Assembly: GCA_002437905.1 (NCBI GenBank) | Contig: DJRT01000011.1 | Coordinates: 1 to 64,000, forward strand | DNA from: Ruminococcaceae bacterium UBA6353 | GTDB lineage: Bacteria; Bacillota; Clostridia; Oscillospirales; Acutalibacteraceae | Direction: 5' to 3' | Length of the DNA: 64,000 nt | In this document: positions 51,422-58,812 of the stretch, piece after piece | Layout of the letters: each line of letters starts with the position of its first letter | How positions within the stretch are numbered: position 1 is the first letter of the stretch | Program-made: the position numbers and the translations under genes | Notes under the pieces: generated by a model | Told to the model about the DNA's origin: nothing | Databases searched by the model: none | What the model saw: the letters and a program-made list of their open reading frames with translations, nothing else

Positions 51422-52147
51422 TTACAGCTTCGTGATATTGTGCGCGGCGATGAAATCGCGCAGGAAGAAGATGTAAAAGAGCACCAGTGCCACAGAGCAC
51501 ACGGTCAGCCCGGCGATCAGGAGCGCGTGCCGGACGGTCAGGCGTGGGGTGTCCTCGCGATCAACCAGGCCGAGGGAGCGCAGCGCCGGCATGGCAGCGC
51601 TGAATACAATGGCGATCACCGCCGCCTCCAGCGGAAAGACCACCAGATTTTTGACAATGCGGGAAAGATTGATCAGGGAATAGGCCTTTTCTGCGCCGTA
51701 AAAAACGGTATAGCTCCACTTGATCATCAGACTGTTCAGCACAATATTGGAAAACAGGTTCACGGTGAATTTGGCTGCCAGGATGCGGGGCACGGTGATC
51801 CGCTGCCGCCAGAAGAACAGACCGAACAGGAAGGAGCTGCTCATCTCAACCAGAATGAAGGGGAAGAAATACGGACCATTTGGGGCAATCAGGCAGCCGA
51901 GGGTGTCGCTGACGGCGCCCACGGCCAGCCCCACCACCGGCCCGTAGACCAGACTGCCCAGCGAATTGACATAGCAGTCCAGCGTCAGGCTGACGCCGGC
52001 GGCCACCGGTATGCGGGCAAATTTGACCGCCACCCGCAGCGCAACGATCAGGGCAGCAAAGACCAGCATATGCGTATTCCGCAGCATGGCGGCGGCCTGC
52101 CGCCAGTAGGCGGCGGTTAGAATAGGGGAACGGGCATTTTCGGACAT
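51422..52147 (-). CDS. folT: Folate ECF transporter S component
   Basis: 241-aa six-helix S component of an energy-coupling-factor transporter: TLDCYVNSLGSLVYGPVVGLAVGAVSDTLGCLI followed by NGPYFFPF is the FolT signature. It binds folate with high affinity and works with a shared EcfA/A'/T module encoded elsewhere. ATG 52147 has AGGAGG. That ribosome site is sequestered by a leader hairpin under THF-riboswitch control, supporting the folate assignment. Confidence 0.92.
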   Translation of the reverse strand: MSENARSPILTAAYWRQAAAMLRNTHMLVFAALIVALRVAVKFARIPVAAGVSLTLDCYVNSLGSLVYGPVVGLAVGAVSDTLGCLIAPNGPYFFPFILVEMSSSFLFGLFFWRQRITVPRILAAKFTVNLFSNIVLNSLMIKWSYTVFYGAEKAYSLINLSRIVKNLVVFPLEAAVIAIVFSAAMPALRSLGLVDREDTPRLTVRHALLIAGLTVCSVALVLFYIFFLRDFIAAHNITKL

Positions 52148-52154
52148 AGAAAAA

Positions 52155-52199
52155 CCTCCTTTGCGTAACAGAATGGCATAGAGCTGTAACGCAAGGAGG
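52155..52199 (-). promoter_or_regulatory. Ribosome-site sequestering hairpin of folT
   Basis: CCTCCTTGCGTTACAG can pair with CTGTTACGCAAAGGAGG, so the AGGAGG at 52160-52155 is hidden in the stem: translational control by the upstream aptamer. Confidence 0.82.
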
Positions 52200-52224
52200 C
52201 GGAAAGCTTCGTATTGCGGGTCGT

Positions 52225-52345
52225 TTACAGCGGGATGCAGCAGACAGACCGCAGGATACTCCATTCGTCCGGCTGACAACTCCCCGTTCAGCCGGCACTG
52301 GGCGCGCAGTTTGCTGCGCGCGGCGCCTGTCAACTTACTCTGTAA
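52225..52345 (-). promoter_or_regulatory. Tetrahydrofolate riboswitch aptamer
   Basis: P1 TTACAG (52345-52340) with CTGTAA (52230-52225), GAGTAA at the 5' side, P2 GACAG/CTGTC, a hairpin with the conserved TGAACGGGGAGTTGTCA (within 52271-52293), then ACGAA, TGCGGT and TGCATCC, all in THF-I order. An extra GC hairpin sits in one junction. Confidence 0.85.
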
Positions 52346-52350
52346 GCAGT

Positions 52351-52379
52351 AGCATAGCACAAATGACGGCGGATGTAAA
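52351..52379 (-). promoter_or_regulatory. Promoter of folT
   Basis: TTTACA (52374-52379), 17 bp, TATGCT (52351-52356), minus strand. Confidence 0.65.
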
Positions 52380-52422
52380 GCCCCTTCCGGGAAACTCTGC
52401 ACGCGATTGCCCAGGGATCGCC

Positions 52423-53244
52423 TTAAATATCCGGCTGCAGGCACAGCACTTCCTCAATCATGGCCGCCTGCTGGGGGGAGAGCACCGCGGCGCCCTCCGG
52501 CAGCGTCACGCTGTGCCGGTAGTGCGCCAGGTATTCCACATTGCCATTGGTGCCGTGGATGGGGGAAACGGTCAGCCCCAGCAGGGTCAGCCCATTTTCG
52601 GCGGCAGCGGTGAAGATGTCTGTCAGCAGCGGCGGCAGATCGGCTGCCGGATCGCGCAGGATGCCGTTTTTGCCCAGCTGCTTCGGCTTGGCTTCAAACT
52701 GCGGCTTGATGAGGGTGATCAGCTCACCGCCGTCTTTGAGAATGGTGTGGATGGCCGGAAAGATCTTCTTCAGAGAGATAAAGGAGACATCCACCGTGAC
52801 CATGTCGCAGATGGTTCCGCCAAGCTGCTCCGGGGTCAGGCGGCGGGCGTTGGTGCGCTCCAGCACGGTCACACGGCTGTCCTCGCGCAGCTCCCACGCC
52901 AGAATACCGTAGGCCACATCCACCGAGAACACATGGGCGGCGCCGTTCTGCAGCAGACAATCGGTAAAGCCGCCGTTGCTGGCGCCGATATCGCACACTG
53001 TGCAGCCGGCAGGATCCACTGCAAAGCAGGCCAGCGCCTTTTCCAGCTTGTAGCCGGAGCGGCTGGCGTATTTGCGGGATTTTTCCTTCATGGTCAGCAC
53101 GGTATCGGCCGGCACGGCGGTGCCGGGCTTGTCCGCCGGCACGGCGCCGATGTAGATGCGTCCCTCCATGATCAGGGCGGCGGCGGTGGCCGGGTCGAGC
53201 TGCAGCTGGCGGGCGGCCAGTTCATCAAGGCGTACAGTATCCAT
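52423..53244 (-). CDS. tlyA: TlyA-family rRNA 2'-O-methyltransferase
   Basis: 273-aa protein with an N-terminal S4 RNA-binding domain (MDTVRLDELAARQL .. ) and an FtsJ/RrmJ-type methyltransferase core: SRSGYKLEKAL (catalytic Lys), CDIGASNGGFTDCLL (SAM-binding), VDVSFISL and KPQFEA. TlyA methylates 16S/23S rRNA cytidines. AAGGAG precedes ATG 53244. It is the last gene of a bPH2-bPH2-DUF2156 run. The second name, hemolysin, reflects old annotation. Confidence 0.92.
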   Translation of the reverse strand: MDTVRLDELAARQLQLDPATAAALIMEGRIYIGAVPADKPGTAVPADTVLTMKEKSRKYASRSGYKLEKALACFAVDPAGCTVCDIGASNGGFTDCLLQNGAAHVFSVDVAYGILAWELREDSRVTVLERTNARRLTPEQLGGTICDMVTVDVSFISLKKIFPAIHTILKDGGELITLIKPQFEAKPKQLGKNGILRDPAADLPPLLTDIFTAAAENGLTLLGLTVSPIHGTNGNVEYLAHYRHSVTLPEGAAVLSPQQAAMIEEVLCLQPDI

Positions 53245-53270
53245 GGCAAAAGAAACTCCTTATTACGGTA

Positions 53271-54194
53271 TCAGAGGGCATCGCAGGGAACAGTGACGGT
53301 GCATTTCTCCAGCAGGGCACAGGGATGATAGGCCAGCTTGGAATGGCGCAGACCCTCGCTGCCGGCATCATCCTGCCGGTTGATATACTCCACGCCGGGG
53401 GCGGCACTGTGTGCGGCAAATTCCCGCACCATCATGGGATAGATGCCGGGGTAGGCGGTATCGGCCTTTTCCACATGCACATGCAGCGTGTCGCCGAGAA
53501 TCTCGCCGACGGAAAAGGCCGCCAACTGCCCGTCAACCAGCAGCAGCCCGCCGAGAATGCGGGGGGCAGGCAGAGCCTCCGGCTGCGGCGGTGCCAGCAG
53601 GGCAAGCAGGCGCGGCAGCGCCTCTTCCTCGGCCTGTTCGGCGGCGGACAGGCCGCCATCGGCTGCCCGGCGGGCGTTGAAATCCCGCAGGAAGGCCTCC
53701 ACTGTCGGTGCATCGGCTGGGGTCATCGGCCGGTACTGCCAATCGGGGCAGGCGGCGGTAAAGCGATGCAGATGGTTGCGCTGGGGGCTGTACCGCCGGC
53801 CGGCAAAGCTGCTGAGATCGGTATAGCGGTAAAGATAGTCCCAGGCGTCGCGGTGGGTGGTAACGATCGCCTGTGGCCAGCGGGCGGCCAGGGTGGCGGC
53901 CTCTTCCGGTGTGACCGGGGAAAACCGCAGCGGCTGCCCGGCTGCCCGGCTGTGGGCCGCCAGAGAATCGAGTGCAGCGGACACATCGCCGCCGGTGGGG
54001 TAGCTGAAGCAATCGCCCTCGCCATAGTGGCCAACGAGGGAAAAACAGCCATCGGTCAGGGTGTAGCGATAGCGGTAATAGGGCTGCCACAGGCAGACAA
54101 CGCCAGCCGTCCAGTCGCAGAACCGGTCACGGCGGGCGGCAAAAAAGGGCAGCACTTCGGATATGGCGGCGGGGGTGAGGGGAGTCAGCTGCAA
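53271..54194 (-). CDS. DUF2156 (LPG-synthase-C-like) protein
   Basis: 307-aa two-lobed GNAT-like protein of the DUF2156 family related to the catalytic domain of lysyl-phosphatidylglycerol synthase. It lacks membrane helices. Conserved parts include YSPQRNHLHRF, ILGDTLHVHVEKADTAYPGIYP and VEYINRQDDAGSEGLRHSK. It starts at TTG 54194 behind AAAGGA and overlaps the upstream gene. It may transfer an aminoacyl group to a soluble or membrane acceptor, but this is not shown. Confidence 0.85.
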   Translation of the reverse strand: MQLTPLTPAAISEVLPFFAARRDRFCDWTAGVVCLWQPYYRYRYTLTDGCFSLVGHYGEGDCFSYPTGGDVSAALDSLAAHSRAAGQPLRFSPVTPEEAATLAARWPQAIVTTHRDAWDYLYRYTDLSSFAGRRYSPQRNHLHRFTAACPDWQYRPMTPADAPTVEAFLRDFNARRAADGGLSAAEQAEEEALPRLLALLAPPQPEALPAPRILGGLLLVDGQLAAFSVGEILGDTLHVHVEKADTAYPGIYPMMVREFAAHSAAPGVEYINRQDDAGSEGLRHSKLAYHPCALLEKCTVTVPCDAL

Positions 54195-55675
54195 GGTGAT
54201 ACGGTCCTTTCTGTCTGGTCGGCGCGCGGCAGGTCGGCAAACATGGCCTCAGCCGCGGCCAGCGGGATGTTCTTAATGCGGTGATATTGGTGCGCCTCGC
54301 CATAGGTATACACCAGCACATCGCAATTATGCGCCAGCACCTGGAAGAAGGTCTGCTTGAGGTCGTAGGCGACGATCTTATCCTCCGGCACCAGCACGGT
54401 GTGGAAGGTATACAGGCGGGAATATCGCAGGGTGAAGAAGCCCTCCCTGCGGGTCAGCCCGGCGGTGAAGCGGTCGATGGTTTTCAGCAGCAGCTGCCAT
54501 GCACAGGGAATATAGGCGATGAAGGTCAGATAATAGATCAGCTCACTCCACTGTGGGAAAAAGTCCTGCAGATAGCCGGAAGCGGGGTACAGCAGGATCA
54601 TGGCCCACAGGGGATAGAAGATATAGCGGTAGATGGATAGCGGTGCCGCCTTCAGGGTGATGCGGTGGCGGTGATATTCCGGCAGCAGACGGTGTACCTC
54701 TTTTTGTGAGGTATTGACTGGCGAAACCGGCACCAGTACCGCCATGGTATTGGTATCCTTGCCGTAGCCAATGCAGTTGATAAACACCATATGCAGCCGC
54801 AGAAACTTGCTGAGCAGGCTCTGCCGATAGTCCACATAATTGATGGAATGGGCGGTGCAGATATAATCCCGGCGGATGAACAGGCCGGTGCGGATAGAAA
54901 GCACACTGCCCTGCCGGGTCACGCGGAATGGCAGCAGCCGCAGTAGATTGCGCATGGCGGCTATTGCCCAGCCGCACAGCAGCACCAGGGCGATGATAGC
55001 GGCGGTGCGGGGGATGATGGTGACATACAGCGTCACATAATCCGCCATGGTCTCCAGATCACCGAGCAGCTGCTCACGGAAGGTCTCGCTGAGCTGGCGG
55101 CCGGTCTGCCGCAGGGCGGTGGCCAGCAGGAAAATGCCGCTGAAGGAATTGGACATGAACAGCGACAGCAGCGCCACATGATACCACTTCGGCTGGAAGC
55201 GGTGGTGTGGCTTGCGGCCGGTGGGGCGGCGGTGGAGCAGCAGCTCCCGCGCCCATTTTTCGCCCACCGTCAGGCGGAAGTCCGCATGACGGCTGCTGCC
55301 GGCGTCGGTGTCAATGGCGATCTGCACGGCGCCCAGCGGGCGCAGATAAAACGGGCGTTCCACCGTCAGGGTGACCACATGCCGGCGGGGGATCACACTT
55401 TCCCGCTGCACGAATACCCCGCGGCGGATGATAAAGCCGTCCTCATCAAAGGCATAGGTGTGGAACTGCCATTCCAGAAAGGAGATCAGCAGCAGCGCCA
55501 ACAGGGTGAGCAGGTCGATCCACGCGCCACGCACCCAGTTGTACAGTCCCTCCGGGGTGCGGATATACCGCAGGCCGCGTGCCAGCGGCACCAGCAGCAG
55601 GAAAAGATACCGGTAGGTATAGCGCAGCATGGCAATGGGGTGCTGCCGGCGGTACGCGGTGCCGGCGCGGCTCAT
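54185..55675 (-). CDS. bPH2-domain membrane protein, YdbT-like
   Basis: 496-aa protein with about six membrane helices and two to three bacterial PH-2 domains (FDEDGFIIRRGVFVQRESVIPRRHVVTLTVE; FRVTRQGSVLSIRTGLFIRRDYICTAHSINYVDYRQS; third near the C-terminus with YSRLYTFHTVLVPEDKI). ATG 55675 overlaps the shorter bPH2 gene by 4 bp. The YdbS-YdbT pair is conserved in Firmicutes and linked to envelope stress, but the biochemical role is open. Confidence 0.88.
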   Translation of the reverse strand: MSRAGTAYRRQHPIAMLRYTYRYLFLLLVPLARGLRYIRTPEGLYNWVRGAWIDLLTLLALLLISFLEWQFHTYAFDEDGFIIRRGVFVQRESVIPRRHVVTLTVERPFYLRPLGAVQIAIDTDAGSSRHADFRLTVGEKWARELLLHRRPTGRKPHHRFQPKWYHVALLSLFMSNSFSGIFLLATALRQTGRQLSETFREQLLGDLETMADYVTLYVTIIPRTAAIIALVLLCGWAIAAMRNLLRLLPFRVTRQGSVLSIRTGLFIRRDYICTAHSINYVDYRQSLLSKFLRLHMVFINCIGYGKDTNTMAVLVPVSPVNTSQKEVHRLLPEYHRHRITLKAAPLSIYRYIFYPLWAMILLYPASGYLQDFFPQWSELIYYLTFIAYIPCAWQLLLKTIDRFTAGLTRREGFFTLRYSRLYTFHTVLVPEDKIVAYDLKQTFFQVLAHNCDVLVYTYGEAHQYHRIKNIPLAAAEAMFADLPRADQTERTVSPCS

Positions 55676-56133
55676 GGCTCGGCCTCCGGCGGGGTGCTGC
55701 TGGCCAGCAGGCGGTGGCTCCATGCCTCGGCATCGGCCGCCGGCACACCCTCCACCAGCACCCAGCCGCCGGCGGCGGAAAAGACGACAAAAGCCAGCCC
55801 GAACAGGCGCTCCAGCGGGCCGCGGATGACCGTGATGTGCCGCACGCCGGAGAGCGGCAGTGTGTGGTGGCTGACAAAATAGACACCGCTGATGACCGTG
55901 ACGGCCTGCTCACTGACAAGGTAGCGTGCCCGGCGGTAGCGCAGGGGGATGTACACCGTCAGCAGCAGAAGCAGCAGCACTATCCAAAGCCCGGTGAAAA
56001 GCCAGACGACAAGGCGCGGGATAAAGGAGAGGCGGAACAGCACAACGCTCAGGGCAGCGGGCACAAGGGCGACGACCAGGGCCGCCACGGCCCAGCTCAG
56101 CCGTACACGGCTGTCGGGACGCTGATAGGTCAC
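55672..56133 (-). CDS. bPH2-domain membrane protein, YdbS-like
   Basis: 153-aa protein with two N-terminal membrane helices and one bPH2 domain (YLVSEQAVTVISGVYFVSHHTLPLSGVRHI). It starts at GTG 56133 with AAGGAGG seven bases upstream; an ATG further up lacks one. It forms the first gene of the bPH2-bPH2-DUF2156-tlyA operon. Confidence 0.85.
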   Translation of the reverse strand: MTYQRPDSRVRLSWAVAALVVALVPAALSVVLFRLSFIPRLVVWLFTGLWIVLLLLLLTVYIPLRYRRARYLVSEQAVTVISGVYFVSHHTLPLSGVRHITVIRGPLERLFGLAFVVFSAAGGWVLVEGVPAADAEAWSHRLLASSTPPEAEP

Positions 56134-56164
56134 GGGGATACCTCCTTGCTGCGATCTGTCCATC

Positions 56165-56193
56165 ATAGTAGCATATTTCCGGCAAAATGTAAA
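56165..56193 (-). promoter_or_regulatory. Promoter of bPH2-DUF2156-tlyA operon
   Basis: TTTACA (56188-56193), 17 bp, TACTAT (56165-56170), minus strand. Confidence 0.7.
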
Positions 56194-56253
56194 GCCTTGC
56201 CGCACAGGAGCAGCGGGAAAAGTCCCTTGTCCTTATTTTTTTGCGCCCCGCTT

Positions 56254-56288
56254 TTCGACAGGATACGGCGGGCCGGCGGGACTATAAT
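56254..56288 (+). promoter_or_regulatory. spoIIG-type promoter with Spo0A box
   Basis: TTCGACA (56254-56260) is a perfect 0A-box core. Its last six bases used as a -35 lie 22 bp from TATAAT (56283-56288), the same over-long spacing as the Bacillus spoIIG promoter, which needs Spo0A~P. Confidence 0.8.
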
Positions 56289-56338
56289 AGGATGGTAGGC
56301 TGCGGCGCTGCCTGAATGAGAGAAAAAGAGTGAGAGCC

Positions 56339-57196
56339 ATGATTCTATATGTGGATATTCTGCTGGCGGTGAACTGGTGGATCGACTACCTGCTGCTGCT
56401 TGGCGTGCAGCGGCTGACTGGGGCAGAGAGCCGGCGCTGGCGCCTGCCGCTGGGGGCGCTGGTCGGGGCGGCGGCCGCGCTGACGGTGTTCCTGCCGCCG
56501 CTGCCGACGGTGCTTTCCCTGCTGGTGAAGCTGCCGGCTGCTGCCGCCATGGTGCTGATCGGATTTTGCTGGGCGGGGCGGCGGGCGTTCGTGCGCCGGC
56601 TGCTGTGGCTCTTTTCCCTCTCGGCGGCGCTGGCGGGGGTGTGCGGGGCGCTGTACTTTTTCGTGGCGCCGGCCGGCTTTTATGTTTTTAACGGGGTGGT
56701 CTATTACAGCGTGCCGCCGCTGCTGCTGGTGGGGCTGACGGTGCTGTGCTATGCTGCGCTGTGGCTGGTGGAGCGGGTGCTGCGCCGGCGGGCGCCGGTG
56801 CAGCACAGCTTTACGGTTACGGTATACCGGGAGGGGCAGGCGGCAACCCTGTCCTGCCTGTATGACAGCGGCAATCATCTGACGGAGCCCTTCTCCGGCC
56901 GGCCGGTGCTGGTGGCGGAGCGGGCGGCGCTGGCTGCGCTGGGACAGCTGCCGCAGGGGGCAGAGCAGCTATCCCGTGCCGGCCCCGGCTGGCGGCTGAT
57001 CCCCTTTGAAAGTCTCGGCGGCGAGGGGGTGCTGCCGGCCTTTCTGCCCCAGCGGATCACAGTGCGCCGGGCGGGAAAGGAGCAGCCGCTGCCGCCCTGC
57101 TATGTGGCGGTGTGTGAACGGCTGGGGCGTGGTGAGTACCGGGGGCTGCTGGGCAGCGCCCTGGCGGAAGAACTGACAGGAGGCAAATGTATATGA
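56339..57196 (+). CDS. spoIIGA: Sigma-E processing peptidase SpoIIGA
   Basis: 285-aa membrane aspartyl protease: five N-terminal helices (ILYVDILLAVNWWIDYLLLLGV opening is diagnostic) and a C-terminal cytosolic domain with catalytic CLYDSGNHLTEPFSGRPV (Asp of DSGN). It cleaves pro-sigma-E after forespore signalling. ATG 56339 gives the normal SpoIIGA N-terminus; GTG 56330 is possible. It overlaps sigE by 4 bp, as in the spoIIG operon. Confidence 0.94.
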   Translation: MILYVDILLAVNWWIDYLLLLGVQRLTGAESRRWRLPLGALVGAAAALTVFLPPLPTVLSLLVKLPAAAAMVLIGFCWAGRRAFVRRLLWLFSLSAALAGVCGALYFFVAPAGFYVFNGVVYYSVPPLLLVGLTVLCYAALWLVERVLRRRAPVQHSFTVTVYREGQAATLSCLYDSGNHLTEPFSGRPVLVAERAALAALGQLPQGAEQLSRAGPGWRLIPFESLGGEGVLPAFLPQRITVRRAGKEQPLPPCYVAVCERLGRGEYRGLLGSALAEELTGGKCI

Positions 57197-57909
57197 AACG
57201 CATTCTACATACCCTGTGGCAGTGGCTGCGGCGGCTTTTTGCCGATTCTTTTGCGGAACCGGTGCATTATATCAACGGCACCGAGGTGCTGCCGCCGCCG
57301 CTTTCGGCCGAGGAGGAGCGGGAAATGCTGCACCGGCTGGAGGCGGGCGACAGCGCGGCACGGGATATCCTGATCACCCGCAACCTGCGGCTGGTGGTGT
57401 ACATTGCCCGCAAGTTTGAAAGCTCCGGCGTCGGCATTGAGGATCTGATCTCCATCGGCACCATAGGGCTGATCAAGGCTGTGCGCACCTTCTGCCCCAG
57501 CCGGAATATCAAGCTGGCGACCTATTCCTCCCGCTGCATTGAAAACGAGATCCTGATGTATCTGCGCAAGAATGCGCAGAAGCGCAATGAAATCTCCATT
57601 GATGAGCCGCTGAATGTGGACTGGGACGGCAATGAGCTGCTGCTGTCGGATATTCTCGGCAGCGATCCGGACCTGGTCAGCCGCGATCTGGAGCAGCAGG
57701 CGGAGCGTGGCCAGCTGATGGCGTGCGTCAGCCGGCTTTCACCGCGAGAGCAGCGGATTATGCGGCTGCGTTTTGGCATCTGCGGCGAGAAGGAGCACAC
57801 CCAAAAGGAGGTGGCGGATATGCTGGGTATTTCACAATCCTATATATCCCGGCTGGAAAAACGGATCATCCGCCGCCTGCGGGAGGAGATGGAGCGCGCG
57901 CAGGGATAA
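57193..57909 (+). CDS. sigE: Sporulation sigma factor sigma-E precursor
   Basis: 238-aa sigma-70 family factor: N-terminal amphipathic pro-sequence (MKRILHTLWQWLRRLFADSF), region 2 (RNLRLVVYIARKFESSGVGIEDLISIGTIGLIKAVRTF, split), region 3 and region 4 HTH (TQKEVADMLGISQSYISRLEKR). It directs mother-cell transcription after cleavage by SpoIIGA. The second ATG (57193) is chosen because AGGAGG is nine bases away and it overlaps the spoIIGA stop. Confidence 0.97.
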   Translation: MKRILHTLWQWLRRLFADSFAEPVHYINGTEVLPPPLSAEEEREMLHRLEAGDSAARDILITRNLRLVVYIARKFESSGVGIEDLISIGTIGLIKAVRTFCPSRNIKLATYSSRCIENEILMYLRKNAQKRNEISIDEPLNVDWDGNELLLSDILGSDPDLVSRDLEQQAERGQLMACVSRLSPREQRIMRLRFGICGEKEHTQKEVADMLGISQSYISRLEKRIIRRLREEMERAQG

Positions 57910-57913
57910 AGCA

Positions 57914-57938
57914 ACAGCCCGGGGGTTTCCCGGGCTGT
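57914..57938. terminator. Weak terminator
   Basis: ACAGCCCGGG pairs with CCCGGGCTGT between convergent sigE and XRE genes; the T tracts are poor on both sides. Confidence 0.6.
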
Positions 57939-57943
57939 CTGTG

Positions 57944-58258
57944 TTACTTTCTATTGGGGGGCTGACCGGCCCGGTTGGCGGCATAGAACTCATTGATCAG
58001 CGTATGCAGCAGCGCGATCTGGCTGTCGCTCAGGCCGTCCACCGGGATGGTTTTTTCTGCCTGCAGACCGAGCAGATAGTCGGTGGAAACATGAAATTCC
58101 CGGGCATATTTGATCAGCATATCCAGGCTGACCGGACGCGCATCCGTCTCGTAGGCGGAGATGATGGATTTCTTGACCCACAGCCGTTCGGCCAGCTGGG
58201 CCTGTGTCAGATTTTTGGATAGGCGAAGCTCCTTGGCGATTTCGGAGAAGTCCCGCAT
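57944..58258 (-). CDS. XRE-family HTH regulator
   Basis: 104-aa protein: N-terminal Cro/cI HTH (AKELRLSKNLTQAQLAERLWVKKSIISAYE, about 6-60) and a short C-terminal helix region. AGGAGG precedes ATG 58258. It sits next to sporulation genes but carries no SinR-like second domain. The target is unknown. Confidence 0.85.
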   Translation of the reverse strand: MRDFSEIAKELRLSKNLTQAQLAERLWVKKSIISAYETDARPVSLDMLIKYAREFHVSTDYLLGLQAEKTIPVDGLSDSQIALLHTLINEFYAANRAGQPPNRK

Positions 58259-58331
58259 TTTGTGCCCTCCTTTCCACAAGTACAACAGTATTATCATAGC
58301 AATGAGAATTGATAATTCGTGGAATTTTGTA

Positions 58332-58360
58332 TTGACATCTGTGGAAAGTGATGGTACTAT
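58332..58360 (+). promoter_or_regulatory. Promoter near small membrane gene
   Basis: TTGACA (58332-58337), 17 bp, TACTAT (58355-58360); transcription would begin near 58367. Confidence 0.65.
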
Positions 58361-58376
58361 GCCATTGACGGACAGG

Positions 58377-58655
58377 ATGTGGCGGAAAAAGGGGGGAGCA
58401 GAAACGGACGGATATGAGATCAGTATATGCCTATGGTGGCTGCTCGCCCTGGCAGCCTTGGCGGGTGCCCTGGCGGCCCCGCTGGCGCTGATCCCGGCCA
58501 GGCTTGCATGGAAGAAGGGACACGATTTCGGGCTGTGGTGGGTCTATGGCTGGGTGCTGTTTCCGGTGGCGATGATCCATGTCCTGCTGCTGCCGAAAAA
58601 AGAAAAGCCGGCACTGCCATGGGCGGCACCGGCGGATAAGGATACATGGGAGTGA
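58377..58655 (+). CDS. Small two-helix membrane protein
   Basis: 92-aa protein with two membrane helices (LWWLLALAALAGALAAPLAL and FGLWWVYGWVLFPVAMIHVLLL) and a basic KKEKP end. The start is uncertain. The predicted transcript begins near 58367, leaving only ATG 58377 (poor ribosome site, near-leaderless) downstream of it; ATG 58359 lies within the promoter's -10. No family is recognised. Confidence 0.5.
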   Translation: MWRKKGGAETDGYEISICLWWLLALAALAGALAAPLALIPARLAWKKGHDFGLWWVYGWVLFPVAMIHVLLLPKKEKPALPWAAPADKDTWE

Positions 58656-58694
58656 CCGGGGGACGCGCCGGATTGGCGGCGGTCTCATCGGGAA

Positions 58695-58741
58695 TAAAAA
58701 AGCAATGGCGCACCGGGAGAAAATTTCCCGGTGCGCCATTT
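58695..58741 (-). terminator. dnaE terminator
   Basis: AATGGCGCACCGGGA pairs with TCCCGGTGCGCCATT (58704-58740) and six T follow on the minus strand. Confidence 0.82.
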
Positions 58742-58770
58742 GGCTGTTTGGTATTTCTGCTTTGTTTGCT

Positions 58771-58812
58771 GGCAATGCCGCACGGGCTTGTGTGGCATTG
58801 CCGTTATTTTTT
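58771..58812 (+). terminator. Plus-strand terminator at dnaE end
   Basis: GGCAATGCC (58771-58779) pairs with GGCATTGCC (58794-58802), then GTTATTTTTT. It would stop transcripts entering dnaE antisense. Confidence 0.65.
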
